DNA from: Flavobacteriaceae bacterium
GTDB taxonomy: Bacteria > Bacteroidota > Bacteroidia > Flavobacteriales > Weeksellaceae
Assembly: GCA_031277475.1 (NCBI GenBank)
Contig: JAITMJ010000074.1
Span: forward strand, 1 to 58,079
Length of the DNA stretch: 58,079 bases
Direction of reading: 5' to 3'
Shown here piece after piece: positions 1-7,406 of the stretch. The notes under the pieces were generated by a model that searched no databases, had not been told where the DNA came from, and was given only the letters and a program-made list of their open reading frames with translations. A program made the translations under genes and the position numbers. Within the stretch, counting starts at the first letter, position 1; each line of letters opens with the position of its first letter.

Positions 1-191
1 TCTTGTTGAGCGGTCGCCGCAGACAAAAGAGATAAACCGTTTTCCATATCTATCAACAGCAATCCATATCCATCGGTAGTTTTTTTTGAACCGACATAGG
101 TGTGCATTTCATCAAGTTCTACAACTTCTATTTGCTCGTTACGTGTGGGTAATTCCATTTGCGACCCCTTAATCCAAAGTTGCTTCAATGT
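1..191 (-). pseudogene. IS1-family transposase remnant, cut by window edge
   Basis: Read on the minus strand, this encodes the first part of an IS1-type catalytic domain: VVELDEMHTYVGSKK, then after a run of eight A residues (near 82-89) the frame slips and continues as NYRWIWIAVDRYGKRF and VCGDRSTR. The acidic residues of LDE and AVD look like parts of the IS1 DDE site. The 5' part is missing, because an in-frame stop lies at 192-194 and no zinc-finger/HTH half is found upstream. The slip could be programmed -1 frameshifting, which IS1 elements use, or a disabling mutation. The usual IS1 slip site lies further upstream, so decay is somewhat more likely. Confidence 0.7.
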
Positions 192-238
192 TCAAAGATA
201 AACATTTTGTTGGTCGCCGGATTTTTCAAAAAAAGAAT

Positions 239-269
239 TTTGTAAATCGCTTGAAAACCATTAAATTTG
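239..269 (+). promoter_or_regulatory. Bacteroidota-type promoter for the TPR-ribH operon
   Basis: TTTG at 239-242 is followed after 19 bp by TAAATTTG at 262-269. This matches the Bacteroidota consensus of a -33 TTTG and a -7 TAnnTTTG. It ends 24 bp before the chosen start codon at 294. Confidence 0.7.
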
Positions 270-293
270 CACCTCGAATTTATTAAAATAATT

Positions 294-992
294 ATGGCAT
301 TAACAAAAAAACAGCAGAAAGCGGGCAAAGAAACGGTAGAGATTTTTCAGGATTTGGACAAGTCTGCGCTGAATACCGAAAAATTTATTGAGAAACATTC
401 AAAGACGATTATCACTGTTTTTTCGGTGGCAATTGTAGTCGTTTTGGGATATTTTGCCTATCAACAATTTGTGGTGGAACCGAAAAATATCGAAGCCACA
501 AAATCTTATTTGGCAGCACAAAAATATTTATCCGAAGGCAAAGATAAAGAAGCATTGGGCGGAAAATCTGCGGCAAATCCCGGATTTTTGGGAACTTTTA
601 ATCAATATCCCGAAACCGATGCCGGAAAACTTTCCGCATTTCAAGCCGCCAATTTGAAATTTAAGGAAGGAAAATATCAAGAGGCGTACAATTTGCTCGA
701 AAAATTTTCCTCGAAAAACGAAATTCTGATGGCTCAAAAATACGGAGCAATGGCAGATTGCCAAAGCAATTTGAACAAAAACGACGATGCGCTTGCGAAT
801 TTTGACAAAGCGATTTCCGCTTCCAAAGATCCATACGTTTCCTATTATTTCACCAGAAAAGCGGGAATTTTGGCGTTGGCATTAAAGAAAAATGCAGAGG
901 CTAAAAAATATTTTGCAAGCATTGATGAAAAATATCAGGACTACGACAACGGAATGAGCGACGCTTATATTGAAATGACAAAATATTACTAA
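294..992 (+). CDS. TPR-containing membrane-anchored protein
   Basis: A protein of about 232 residues starting MALTKKQQ. A longer reading from 267 begins inside the promoter -7 element, so 294 is preferred. A basic cytoplasmic N-terminus is followed by one transmembrane helix near residues 36-58 (TIITVFSVAIVVVLGYFAY). The rest is helical with TPR-like units such as FKEGKYQEAYNLLEKF and LNKNDDALANFDKAI, placed outside the membrane. The layout resembles YfgM-type ancillary proteins of the secretion or cell-envelope machinery. It lies 3 bp before ribH and is probably cotranscribed with it. The precise role is unknown. Confidence 0.8.
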   Translation: MALTKKQQKAGKETVEIFQDLDKSALNTEKFIEKHSKTIITVFSVAIVVVLGYFAYQQFVVEPKNIEATKSYLAAQKYLSEGKDKEALGGKSAANPGFLGTFNQYPETDAGKLSAFQAANLKFKEGKYQEAYNLLEKFSSKNEILMAQKYGAMADCQSNLNKNDDALANFDKAISASKDPYVSYYFTRKAGILALALKKNAEAKKYFASIDEKYQDYDNGMSDAYIEMTKYY

Positions 993-995
993 AAA

Positions 996-1484
996 ATGGC
1001 AACCGTAAATCTTTCCGATTACAAGCCACTTCATATTGCAAATGCCGATGAATACAACATCGGCATTGTATTTTCCGAATGGAACTCTTTTGCTACGCAC
1101 CGTCTTCGCGATGCGTGCATCGAAATTTTGGAAAAAGAAGGCGTGAAAAAAGAAAACATCGGCGTGTTCCAAGTTCCGGGAACTTTTGAGTTGAGTTTTG
1201 CGGCGATGCAACTTTGCAAATCCAAAAAATACAATGCCGTAATTGCCATCGGTTGCGTGATTCGCGGCGAAACGGCGCATTTCGATTATATTTGTTCGGC
1301 GACTGCGCAAGGAATTAAAGATTGCAACATCCTCACGGAAACGCCTGCAATTTTTTGTGTTTTAACAGACGAAACGAAAGAACAATCTCTCGCCAGAAGC
1401 GGCGGAAATCTCGGAAACAAAGGCGTTGAAGCGGCGGTTACGGCGTTGCAAATGATTGAGTTTAAGGAAAAACTTGGAAAATAA
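996..1484 (+). CDS. ribH: 6,7-dimethyl-8-ribityllumazine synthase
   Basis: Lumazine synthase condenses 5-amino-6-ribitylamino-uracil with 3,4-dihydroxybutanone 4-phosphate, the penultimate step of riboflavin synthesis in the cytoplasm. The 162-residue length is normal. Visible family motifs are VPGTFELSFAA, the phosphate and active-site loop GCVIRGETAHFDYI with the conserved His near residue 95, and CVLTDETKEQSLARSGG near the C-terminus. It follows the TPR gene by 3 bp, so both probably use the promoter at 239-269. No other riboflavin gene is in the window. Confidence 0.95.
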   Translation: MATVNLSDYKPLHIANADEYNIGIVFSEWNSFATHRLRDACIEILEKEGVKKENIGVFQVPGTFELSFAAMQLCKSKKYNAVIAIGCVIRGETAHFDYICSATAQGIKDCNILTETPAIFCVLTDETKEQSLARSGGNLGNKGVEAAVTALQMIEFKEKLGK

Positions 1485-1654
1485 AGCAGCGAGTCGGGAA
1501 TCATTTTATAGAAATTTTTGCCAAAGTCATAGGTTTTTACAGGTTCAACCTGACAATGTAGAGAATGAATAAATTATAACCACTGTTACCCTGAACTCGT
1601 AGAAATAATATCTTCGGCAAAGTTCAATTAATAGTCAAAAGTCATCAGCAAAAA

Positions 1655-2266
1655 ATGTCCGTTTACAAAGATTTTTCAGTTGGCAATTCTAAAATTCTTC
1701 TGTGGAAATACGAAGAAGGTGAACATTTTGATGCGAAACAACTTTTGGAACCTGAAAATTACGAACGGCTGAAAGCATTTCATCCGAAAAAACTGCTGGA
1801 GACATTGATGGTTCGCAAAATATTGAAAGATATTCTCCCTGAACATAAAATTCTGTATAAAGACGGTGAACCTTATTTGCAACCGAAAGATTTTGAAATT
1901 TCCATTACCAATTCTTTCCCGCTCGCAGCTTTGGCTATTTCCGACGAGAAAATTGGGATTGATTTGGAACTTTTTAATCCAAAAATTTTACGCGTCAGAG
2001 ACAAATTTATAGTTCCTGAAGAACGCATATTCATCCCTGAAAATCGGGAAACAGAATATTTGACAGTGATTTGGAGCATCAAAGAAAGTCTGTACAAAAT
2101 TCATCATTCCAAATATTGGTCGCTGAAAGCGCATTACGAAGTAAAACCTTTTGATTTGGACAATCTTTCCACAATAGAGTGCCGCGTTCATGATGAATAT
2201 TTTTCGGATACATTTTCGGCGAAAGTATATCTTTTTGAAGAGTTCTGTTTTTCGGTGGTAGTATAG
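1655..2266 (+). CDS. 4'-phosphopantetheinyl transferase superfamily protein
   Basis: The 203-residue protein carries the two signature segments of Sfp/HetI-type transferases: IGIDLELFNPKI near residues 97-108, with the metal-binding acidic pair, and WSIKESLYKIHH near 140-151, matching WxxKEAxxK. Such enzymes move phosphopantetheine from CoA to a serine of acyl or peptidyl carrier proteins. The N-terminal third is short and poorly conserved, as is common in Bacteroidota. It is preceded by a 170-bp gap and stands alone. The carrier protein target cannot be inferred from this window. Confidence 0.85.
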   Translation: MSVYKDFSVGNSKILLWKYEEGEHFDAKQLLEPENYERLKAFHPKKLLETLMVRKILKDILPEHKILYKDGEPYLQPKDFEISITNSFPLAALAISDEKIGIDLELFNPKILRVRDKFIVPEERIFIPENRETEYLTVIWSIKESLYKIHHSKYWSLKAHYEVKPFDLDNLSTIECRVHDEYFSDTFSAKVYLFEEFCFSVVV

Positions 2267-2441
2267 AAATATGAATTTTGGAGTTGAGATATTCGCTTGA
2301 GCAAGCCGAACTGATTGAAAAGGATTGATTTGAATTATTTGAATTGTTTCCGAAATTATCGCTTACAACTTAAATCAAAACCAATCGGTTAACACTGTTT
2401 TATTAATCGAACTCCGGCTAATTTGAAATAGAAAATATTTT

Positions 2442-3398
2442 TCAAAAAACCGCCCTTCCGATTTGCAAAATATTGTCGCTTTTTCCCATTGAATAAAAGT
2501 GCAAAACGGGAACGCCGAATTTCAATAATTCTTTGCATTGGGCAATCGCCCATTCTATTCCCAATTCGCGGACTTCCGCATTGGTTTTGCATTTCAACAC
2601 TTCGTCTATCAACGTTTCTGGCAAATCAATTTTGAAAACCTGCGGCAAAAGTTGCAGATGATTTTTTGTGGCAATCGGTTTTATCCCCGGAATTATCGGA
2701 ACGTCAATCCCGATTTCGCGGCATTGTTTCACGAAATCAAAAAATTTCCGATTGTCGAAAAACATTTGTGTAACGATGTAATCTGCGCCGGTTTCCACTT
2801 TTTTCTTCAGCATTTTCAAATCGTAATTCATACTCGGTGCTTCGATGTGTTTTTCGGGATAGCCGGCAACGCCGATGCAAAAACTGTTTTCTTCATCAGA
2901 CTCGATTTTTCCGTGCAAATATTCGCCTTTTCCCAAATTATGAATCTGTTTCACCAAATCCGAAGCGTATTTATTTCCGCCTTTGGTCGGTTCAAAATAT
3001 TTTTCGCCTTTCATCGCATCGCCGCGAAGAGCCATTATATTGTTGATTCCCAAATACATACAATCCACCAAAAGATATTCGGTTTCTTCTTTCGTAAAAC
3101 CTCCGCACAAAACGTGGGGAACGGTATCCACATTGTATTTATGCTGAATTGCGGCGCAAATTCCTAAAGTTCCGGGGCGCATTCTGGTGATTTTTCGCTC
3201 CATCAATCCATTTCCTTTTTCTATGAACACATATTCTTCACGCGAAGTGGTTACATCAATAAACGGCGGTTTAAATTCCATTAAAGGATCGATGTTTTGG
3301 TAGATGTCATTAATTCCGGAGCCTTTTTGCGGCGGAATAATTTCAAACGAGAAAAGCGTTTTTCCGGCGGATTTTTTTAAGTGTTCGGTGATTTTCAT
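2442..3398 (-). CDS. metF: 5,10-methylenetetrahydrofolate reductase
   Basis: This enzyme reduces methylene-THF to methyl-THF with FAD and NAD(P)H, supplying methyl groups for methionine synthesis. The 318-residue length is typical of the bacterial TIM-barrel enzyme. Recognisable segments are FSFEIIPPQKG at the N-terminus with the catalytic Glu, VDCMYLGINNIMALRGD, FCIGVAGYPEKHIEAPSM, and ADYIVTQMFFDN. It lies downstream of the thiolase on the same strand with 207 bp between them, so it probably has its own promoter in 3399-3605. Confidence 0.95.
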   Translation of the reverse strand: MKITEHLKKSAGKTLFSFEIIPPQKGSGINDIYQNIDPLMEFKPPFIDVTTSREEYVFIEKGNGLMERKITRMRPGTLGICAAIQHKYNVDTVPHVLCGGFTKEETEYLLVDCMYLGINNIMALRGDAMKGEKYFEPTKGGNKYASDLVKQIHNLGKGEYLHGKIESDEENSFCIGVAGYPEKHIEAPSMNYDLKMLKKKVETGADYIVTQMFFDNRKFFDFVKQCREIGIDVPIIPGIKPIATKNHLQLLPQVFKIDLPETLIDEVLKCKTNAEVRELGIEWAIAQCKELLKFGVPVLHFYSMGKSDNILQIGRAVF

Positions 3399-3605
3399 TT
3401 TTTATTTCAGACATTGTGAAAATAAATTTTAACAAAAATAAGAAAAGTTGGGACGTGATGATGTCAGATGGTTTGAAATTCAAATCTTATAATGAGAACA
3501 TCGGCAATTTCAAAAATCTGTGGGAAATATTTAGAAATTCCCAATAGAGATTTCAATATAAGACCCTAAAAAAACTTGCACCTCGAGTTCCTAAAATCTA
3601 CGACT

Positions 3606-4787
3606 TTAAAAACAATTCTCAATCACGATCGCGGAAGCACCGCCGCCGCCGTTGCAAATAGCCGCCGCTCCGTATTTGGCGTTGTTTTGTTTCAAAACGT
3701 GAATCAGCGTTACGATAATTCTCGCGCCGGAACTTCCGAGCGGATGTCCGAGGGCAACAGCACCGCCGTTCACATTCACTTTGGAAGCGTCTAATCCCAA
3801 AATTTTATTGTTTGCCAAACCAACTACCGAAAAGGCTTCATTAAACTCAAAAAAATCGATTTCCGAAATTTGGAGATTTGCTTTTTTCAAAGCAATCGGT
3901 AAGGCTTTTGCAGGAGCAGTCGGGAAATTTTCCGGCTCGTGAGCGGCATCTGCGTAAGAAATAATTTTAGCCAATGGTTTCAAACCGAGTTCTTCCATTT
4001 TTTCTTTGGAAACCAGAATCAAAGCGGAAGCGCCATCGTTCAAAGTAGAAGCATTTGCGGCAGTTACCGTTCCGTTTTCTTTTTTAAAAACCGTAGGCAA
4101 CGCGGGAATTTTATCGAAATTTACGGATTTATACTCCTCATCTTCGGCGAAAATTATGGGGTCGCCTTTTCTTTGCGGAATTTCCACCGGCACGATTTCA
4201 TCTTTAAATTTCCCTTCGCTCCACGCTTTTGCGGCTCTTTTGTAAGATTCTATCGCAAAATTATCTTGTTCTTCGCGGGAAATTTGGTAATCCGCAGCGC
4301 ATTTTTCCGCACAAACGCCCATGTGTGTTTTGTTGTAAACATCGGTCAATCCGTCTAAAACCATTCCGTCTTGCATTTTCACATCGCCCAATTTCACGGA
4401 ATTTCTGGCATTGTAATAATGCGGAACCATCGACATATTTTCCATTCCGCCGGCGATGATAATTTCAGAATCTTCCGATTTTATGGATTGTGCAGCCATC
4501 ATCACGGCTTTCATTCCGGAGGCGCAAACTTTGTTAATCGTTGTGCAAGGCGTATTAATGGAAAGTCCCGCTCCCAAAGCGACTTGACGAGCCGGAGCCT
4601 GACCTTCGCCTGCCTGCAAAACATTTCCCATATAGATTTCCTGAATTAAATTCGGATTGAGATTGATTTTTTCCAATGCACCTTTCACGGCGGCGGAACC
4701 CAATTTTGTAGCCGGAATTGCTGATAAACTTCCCATAAAACTTCCCATCGGAGTTCTGGCTGCGGAAATGATGAATACTTCTTTCAT
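3606..4787 (-). CDS. acetyl-CoA C-acetyltransferase (thiolase)
   Basis: A type II biosynthetic or degradative thiolase that condenses two acetyl-CoA to acetoacetyl-CoA, or runs in reverse. The 393-residue length is standard. The nucleophilic Cys is near residue 88 in NKVCASGMKA. The catalytic His is near 348 in GGAVALGHPLGSSGAR, and the second Cys near 378 in CNGGGGAS. NEAFSV supplies the conserved Asn/Glu segment. No partner gene for ketone-body, PHB or mevalonate use is adjacent, so the pathway is open. The next gene on this strand is metF. Confidence 0.95.
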   Translation of the reverse strand: MKEVFIISAARTPMGSFMGSLSAIPATKLGSAAVKGALEKINLNPNLIQEIYMGNVLQAGEGQAPARQVALGAGLSINTPCTTINKVCASGMKAVMMAAQSIKSEDSEIIIAGGMENMSMVPHYYNARNSVKLGDVKMQDGMVLDGLTDVYNKTHMGVCAEKCAADYQISREEQDNFAIESYKRAAKAWSEGKFKDEIVPVEIPQRKGDPIIFAEDEEYKSVNFDKIPALPTVFKKENGTVTAANASTLNDGASALILVSKEKMEELGLKPLAKIISYADAAHEPENFPTAPAKALPIALKKANLQISEIDFFEFNEAFSVVGLANNKILGLDASKVNVNGGAVALGHPLGSSGARIIVTLIHVLKQNNAKYGAAAICNGGGGASAIVIENCF

Positions 4788-5174
4788 TTTTATTTAGATT
4801 TTAAAAGTAAAGACGCAAGATAAAAAACTTTAACTTTTTGATTTACAAATATTTATTCTTGCGACTGATTTAGTTTAGATTAATTAAAATAATTTTGATA
4901 CGCAATTTTTGATTAGCGGATATAGTTTTGTAATCTGATGCAGACGGAAAAGTCCGTCCATTCTTTGACAAGTTTATTCTGTTTATCAAACAGGAAATAA
5001 AACGAATCGGCATCCTTACTTCTGTACAATTTTAAAAACTTTTACTTTTTGCGCATTTAGAGCAAGATATAAAAAAATGCCAAAATGTACGTACGTTTTA
5101 TACGCATTCAAAGTCTTTTGGATTCTGTTAAATTTCTTGACATTAATTTTTTTCAAATTCCCAAAATCTCTGGA
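4788..5174. other. 387-bp intergenic region
   Basis: No convincing gene. It separates the divergent-in-function thiolase and DUF3127 genes, both on the minus strand, so it should hold the thiolase promoter. I see no clean TTTG-N19-TAnnTTTG pair. A short palindrome GTACGTAC lies near 5085-5095. Confidence 0.4.
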
Positions 5175-5585
5175 CTAAAACGGCAATCCGTCGTCTTCTC
5201 CTTCTTCTGTAAAAGGATTTTCGTTTTGTGTGGAAGTTTCCGAAGTTTGCGGAATGTCTGAAGTTTGGGTGGTTTGCGGAGCCGCGGCAACGGGTTCTGA
5301 AGCAGCATTATCAAAAATTTTTTCCAATCTCCAGCCGGAAATCGAGTTGAAATATTTCACTTCGCCTTGCGGATTTGTCCATTCTCTTCCGCGAATATTG
5401 ATCCCAATTTTCACGTTTTCACCTTCGGCAATATTATCAAGCAGGTGCATTTTTTCCGACAAAAACTCAATGCTAATGGGTTGCGGATATTGTTCTTGCG
5501 TCATCAAAATCATTTCCCTTTTCTGAAATCCTGTCGGAAAGGTTTGAATATCAAATATTTTCTTTACGGTTCCTTGTAATTCCAT
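5175..5585 (-). CDS. DUF3127 domain protein (OB-fold-like, SSB-like tail)
   Basis: The first about 90 residues match the DUF3127 family of Bacteroidota: MELQGTVKKIFD, FQKREMILMTQEQYPQPISIEF and GREWTNPQGEVKYFNSISGWRLEK. The fold is thought to be OB-like. After a Thr/Ser/Pro-rich linker (about residues 95-122), the protein ends in the acidic tip EDDGLPF. This resembles the C-terminal peptide of SSB that recruits partner proteins, so a role near single-stranded DNA is plausible but inferred. It stands alone on the minus strand, upstream of the tRNA cluster. Confidence 0.85.
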   Translation of the reverse strand: MELQGTVKKIFDIQTFPTGFQKREMILMTQEQYPQPISIEFLSEKMHLLDNIAEGENVKIGINIRGREWTNPQGEVKYFNSISGWRLEKIFDNAASEPVAAAPQTTQTSDIPQTSETSTQNENPFTEEGEDDGLPF

Positions 5586-5701
5586 AATTTAATAAAAATT
5601 AATTTCGTAAAAATATGAAAACGAAACCAATAAACCTTAAATTATGAACATAATGTGGAAACATTTTCTTGAAATTAATTTTTTAAAAATTAAAAAAAGC
5701 G

Positions 5702-5709
5702 TATATTTG
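5702..5709 (+). promoter_or_regulatory. likely -7 element for the tRNA cluster
   Basis: TATATTTG matches TAnnTTTG and lies 36 bp before the first tRNA. The upstream -33 element is only a T-rich run near 5679-5684, so the promoter is partly inferred from position. Confidence 0.5.
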
Positions 5710-5745
5710 CACTCACAAAAAAGCGAGGTGGTCTTTGTATAAATT

Positions 5746-5827
5746 GCGGATGTGGTGTAATTGGTAGCCACGCCAGACTTAGGATCTGGTGCCGTGAGGC
5801 GTGGGGGTTCGAGTCCCTTCATCCGCA
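5746..5827 (+). tRNA. tRNA-Leu(TAG)
   Basis: Acceptor stem GCGGATG pairs with CATCCGC. The anticodon loop in CAGACTTAGGATCTG gives TAG. A long variable arm (GCCGTGAGGCGT) is typical of class II tRNA-Leu. The T arm is GGGTTCGAGTCCC. CCA is not encoded. Confidence 0.95.
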
Positions 5828-5855
5828 CAATTTTATTTTTTTAATTTTAAAAAAT

Positions 5856-5928
5856 GCGAAAATAGCTCAGTTGGTAGAGCACAACCTTGCCAAGGTTGGG
5901 GTCGCGGGTTCGAGTCCCGTTTTTCGCT
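5856..5928 (+). tRNA. tRNA-Gly(GCC)
   Basis: 73 nt. Acceptor stem GCGAAAA pairs with TTTTCGC, the D arm is AGCTCAGTTGGTAGAGC, and the anticodon stem-loop ACCTTGCCAAGGT gives GCC. The T arm is GCGGGTTCGAGTCCCGT. CCA is not encoded. Confidence 0.96.
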
Positions 5929-5971
5929 CAAAAAATGGAAGTTTTTTTTAAAACTTCTTTTTTTTACCAAC

Positions 5972-6055
5972 GCCCTGGTGGTGGAACTGGTAGACACGCA
6001 GGACTTAAAATCCTGTGCCTCTTTTGGCGTACGGGTTCAAGTCCCGTCTGGGGTA
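5972..6055 (+). tRNA. tRNA-Leu(TAA), prophage integration site
   Basis: A class II tRNA with anticodon stem-loop AGGACTTAAAATCCT, giving TAA, and a long variable arm. Its last 17 nt lie inside the 24-bp prophage attL repeat. The phage therefore carries the 3' end of the tRNA and restores it on insertion, leaving a complete tRNA on this side. Confidence 0.95.
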
Positions 6056-6062
6056 CAAAAAA
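6039..6062 (+). other. attL, 24-bp core repeat
   Basis: Perfectly repeated at 50351-50374. The repeat starts AAGTCCCGTCTGGGG, covers the T-arm 3' strand and acceptor of tRNA-Leu(TAA), and ends in a run of A. Bases on both sides differ between copies (C/A before, G/C after), so the core is exactly 24 bp. Confidence 0.95.
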
Positions 6063-6079
6063 GCCTTAAAAAGGCTTTG
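6061..6079 (-). terminator. hairpin between attL and prophage
   Basis: AAGCCTT, AAA loop, AAGGCTT. On the minus strand it is followed by six T, so it best stops leftward phage transcripts before they run antisense into the tRNA cluster. On the plus strand only three T follow, giving a weak replacement terminator for the tRNAs. Confidence 0.6.
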
Positions 6080-6094
6080 GAATTTAACAAACGG
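6076..6094. repeat. 19-bp repeat shared by both prophage ends
   Basis: TTTGGAATTTAACAAACGG here is identical at 49528-49546. Both copies directly follow a terminator-like hairpin, and both are followed by a TTATT sequence. Confidence 0.8.
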
Positions 6095-6156
6095 TTTATT
6101 ATTAGTCGATTCTATTGATTAATAATTTGCCGTTTTTTGCTTTTTTGACACTAAGA

Positions 6157-6193
6157 TTGCCACCAAAAAAAACATTGGTGGCAATTGGTGGCA
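6157..6193. promoter_or_regulatory. putative integrase arm-binding sites, left
   Basis: TTGCCACCA at 6157-6165, its inverse TTGGTGGCA at 6175-6183, and a second inverse copy at 6185-6193, one helical turn further on. Two related copies TTGCCACAA lie near attR. Position between attL and the integrase gene, helical spacing and copies at both ends fit arm-type sites of a tyrosine integrase. Confidence 0.5.
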
Positions 6194-6227
6194 GAATTCA
6201 AAAAAGGCTTCAAAAAAACTTGAAGCA

Positions 6228-7406
6228 ATGTTAAAAACAATTTATCCGGAACTTGGCTTGCAAATATCTCCCAAAAGAATATTTGTACCAATGAACGTAA
6301 ATTTCAATCTGAAAAATTATATCAACAAAAGTGGGGAATCGCAGGTTTATATGATTCTTACTTCCGCAGGCAAAAGGAAACGCCTGCCGCTGGATGTCTA
6401 TGTAAGTCCCAAAAATTGGGATAAAGAAAAACAAAGGGCAAAACCAAAAACAGATAATCACGAAATGATTAATATGTTCATTGATCAGTCTTTTTCAAAA
6501 ATATCAAATATCAAAATTCATTACAGATTGTCCGGAACGCATTTGACTTTGGACAGACTTGGGGAGGAATTTAAAAACAAAACACCGAATTATGATTTTA
6601 TTGCTTTTATAAGGCATCATTCACAAAATATGGTTTTATCCGAAAGAACACGCATAAAGCACCGAAGCGAACTGAAAAAACTTGAGGAATTTAAAAAATA
6701 TATTCCGTTTTCCGAAATCACTTTGGAATTTGTAAATAATTATCGCGGGTGGCTTTCGCGAACAAAAAATAATGCAAGCACTACCATCGCAACATCAATG
6801 AAATTCATTAAAAAGTTTTTGAGACTCGCACGGAAATATGGCGTTTTTTTGAATGTTGATATTGATGAAATTGTGTCCGGAAATACAAACGGAAACCGCA
6901 TTAATCTTACATTAGATGAAGTCGCGAAACTTAGATCGTTTTATGAAAGCGGATTTATTAAAGAAAATCAAAGGCTTGCGTTGGGATATTTTCTGTTTTC
7001 GTGTTTTACTTCTTTGCGAATTTCGGATCTTAAGAATTTGAAAAGGGAAGATTTGGACGGCGAAACTCTAACTTTTCAAATTGAAAAAACAAAACAACTT
7101 CACTCAATTCCACTGATAAAAACGGCAAAAAAAATATTGAATCAAAATAAAGATTTATTCGTGCGGTGGATCAGTGAACAAAAAATAAATCAAGCGTTAA
7201 AAGAGATTGCTAAAATTTGCGGAATCCGAAAAAAAATACACTTACACGTTGCAAGACACAGTTTCGCAACCAATTTTTTAAGAGTAGGCGGAAAAATTGA
7301 AGAACTACAGGTAATTATGGCACATTCAAAAATTGAAACGACAATGATTTACGTTCACATCGTGAAATCCGAAAGCATCAAAAGTATGTATCTCTTGGAC
7401 GATTAA
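6228..7406 (+). CDS. int: prophage tyrosine-recombinase integrase
   Basis: Site-specific integrase of the Bacteroidota phage/conjugative-element type, 392 residues. The N-terminal part holds an arm-DNA-binding-like region (MNVNFNLKNYINKSGESQVYMIL), followed by a SAM-like core-binding domain at about 120-210 and the catalytic domain. Catalytic residues visible are Arg264 (CFTSLRISDL), Lys near 289, His340 and Arg343 (HVARHSF), His366 (MAHSK) and Tyr375 (MIYVH). An alternative start is Met22 at 6291. It lies 166 bp inside attL and is the only rightward gene at this end. Its stop codon overlaps that of the convergent tail gene. Confidence 0.95.
   Translation: MLKTIYPELGLQISPKRIFVPMNVNFNLKNYINKSGESQVYMILTSAGKRKRLPLDVYVSPKNWDKEKQRAKPKTDNHEMINMFIDQSFSKISNIKIHYRLSGTHLTLDRLGEEFKNKTPNYDFIAFIRHHSQNMVLSERTRIKHRSELKKLEEFKKYIPFSEITLEFVNNYRGWLSRTKNNASTTIATSMKFIKKFLRLARKYGVFLNVDIDEIVSGNTNGNRINLTLDEVAKLRSFYESGFIKENQRLALGYFLFSCFTSLRISDLKNLKREDLDGETLTFQIEKTKQLHSIPLIKTAKKILNQNKDLFVRWISEQKINQALKEIAKICGIRKKIHLHVARHSFATNFLRVGGKIEELQVIMAHSKIETTMIYVHIVKSESIKSMYLLDD

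Noticed and set aside
267-293. Upstream start MHLEFIKII for the TPR protein
   Set aside because: The codons overlap the -7 promoter element TAAATTTG, so they cannot be translated from that promoter.
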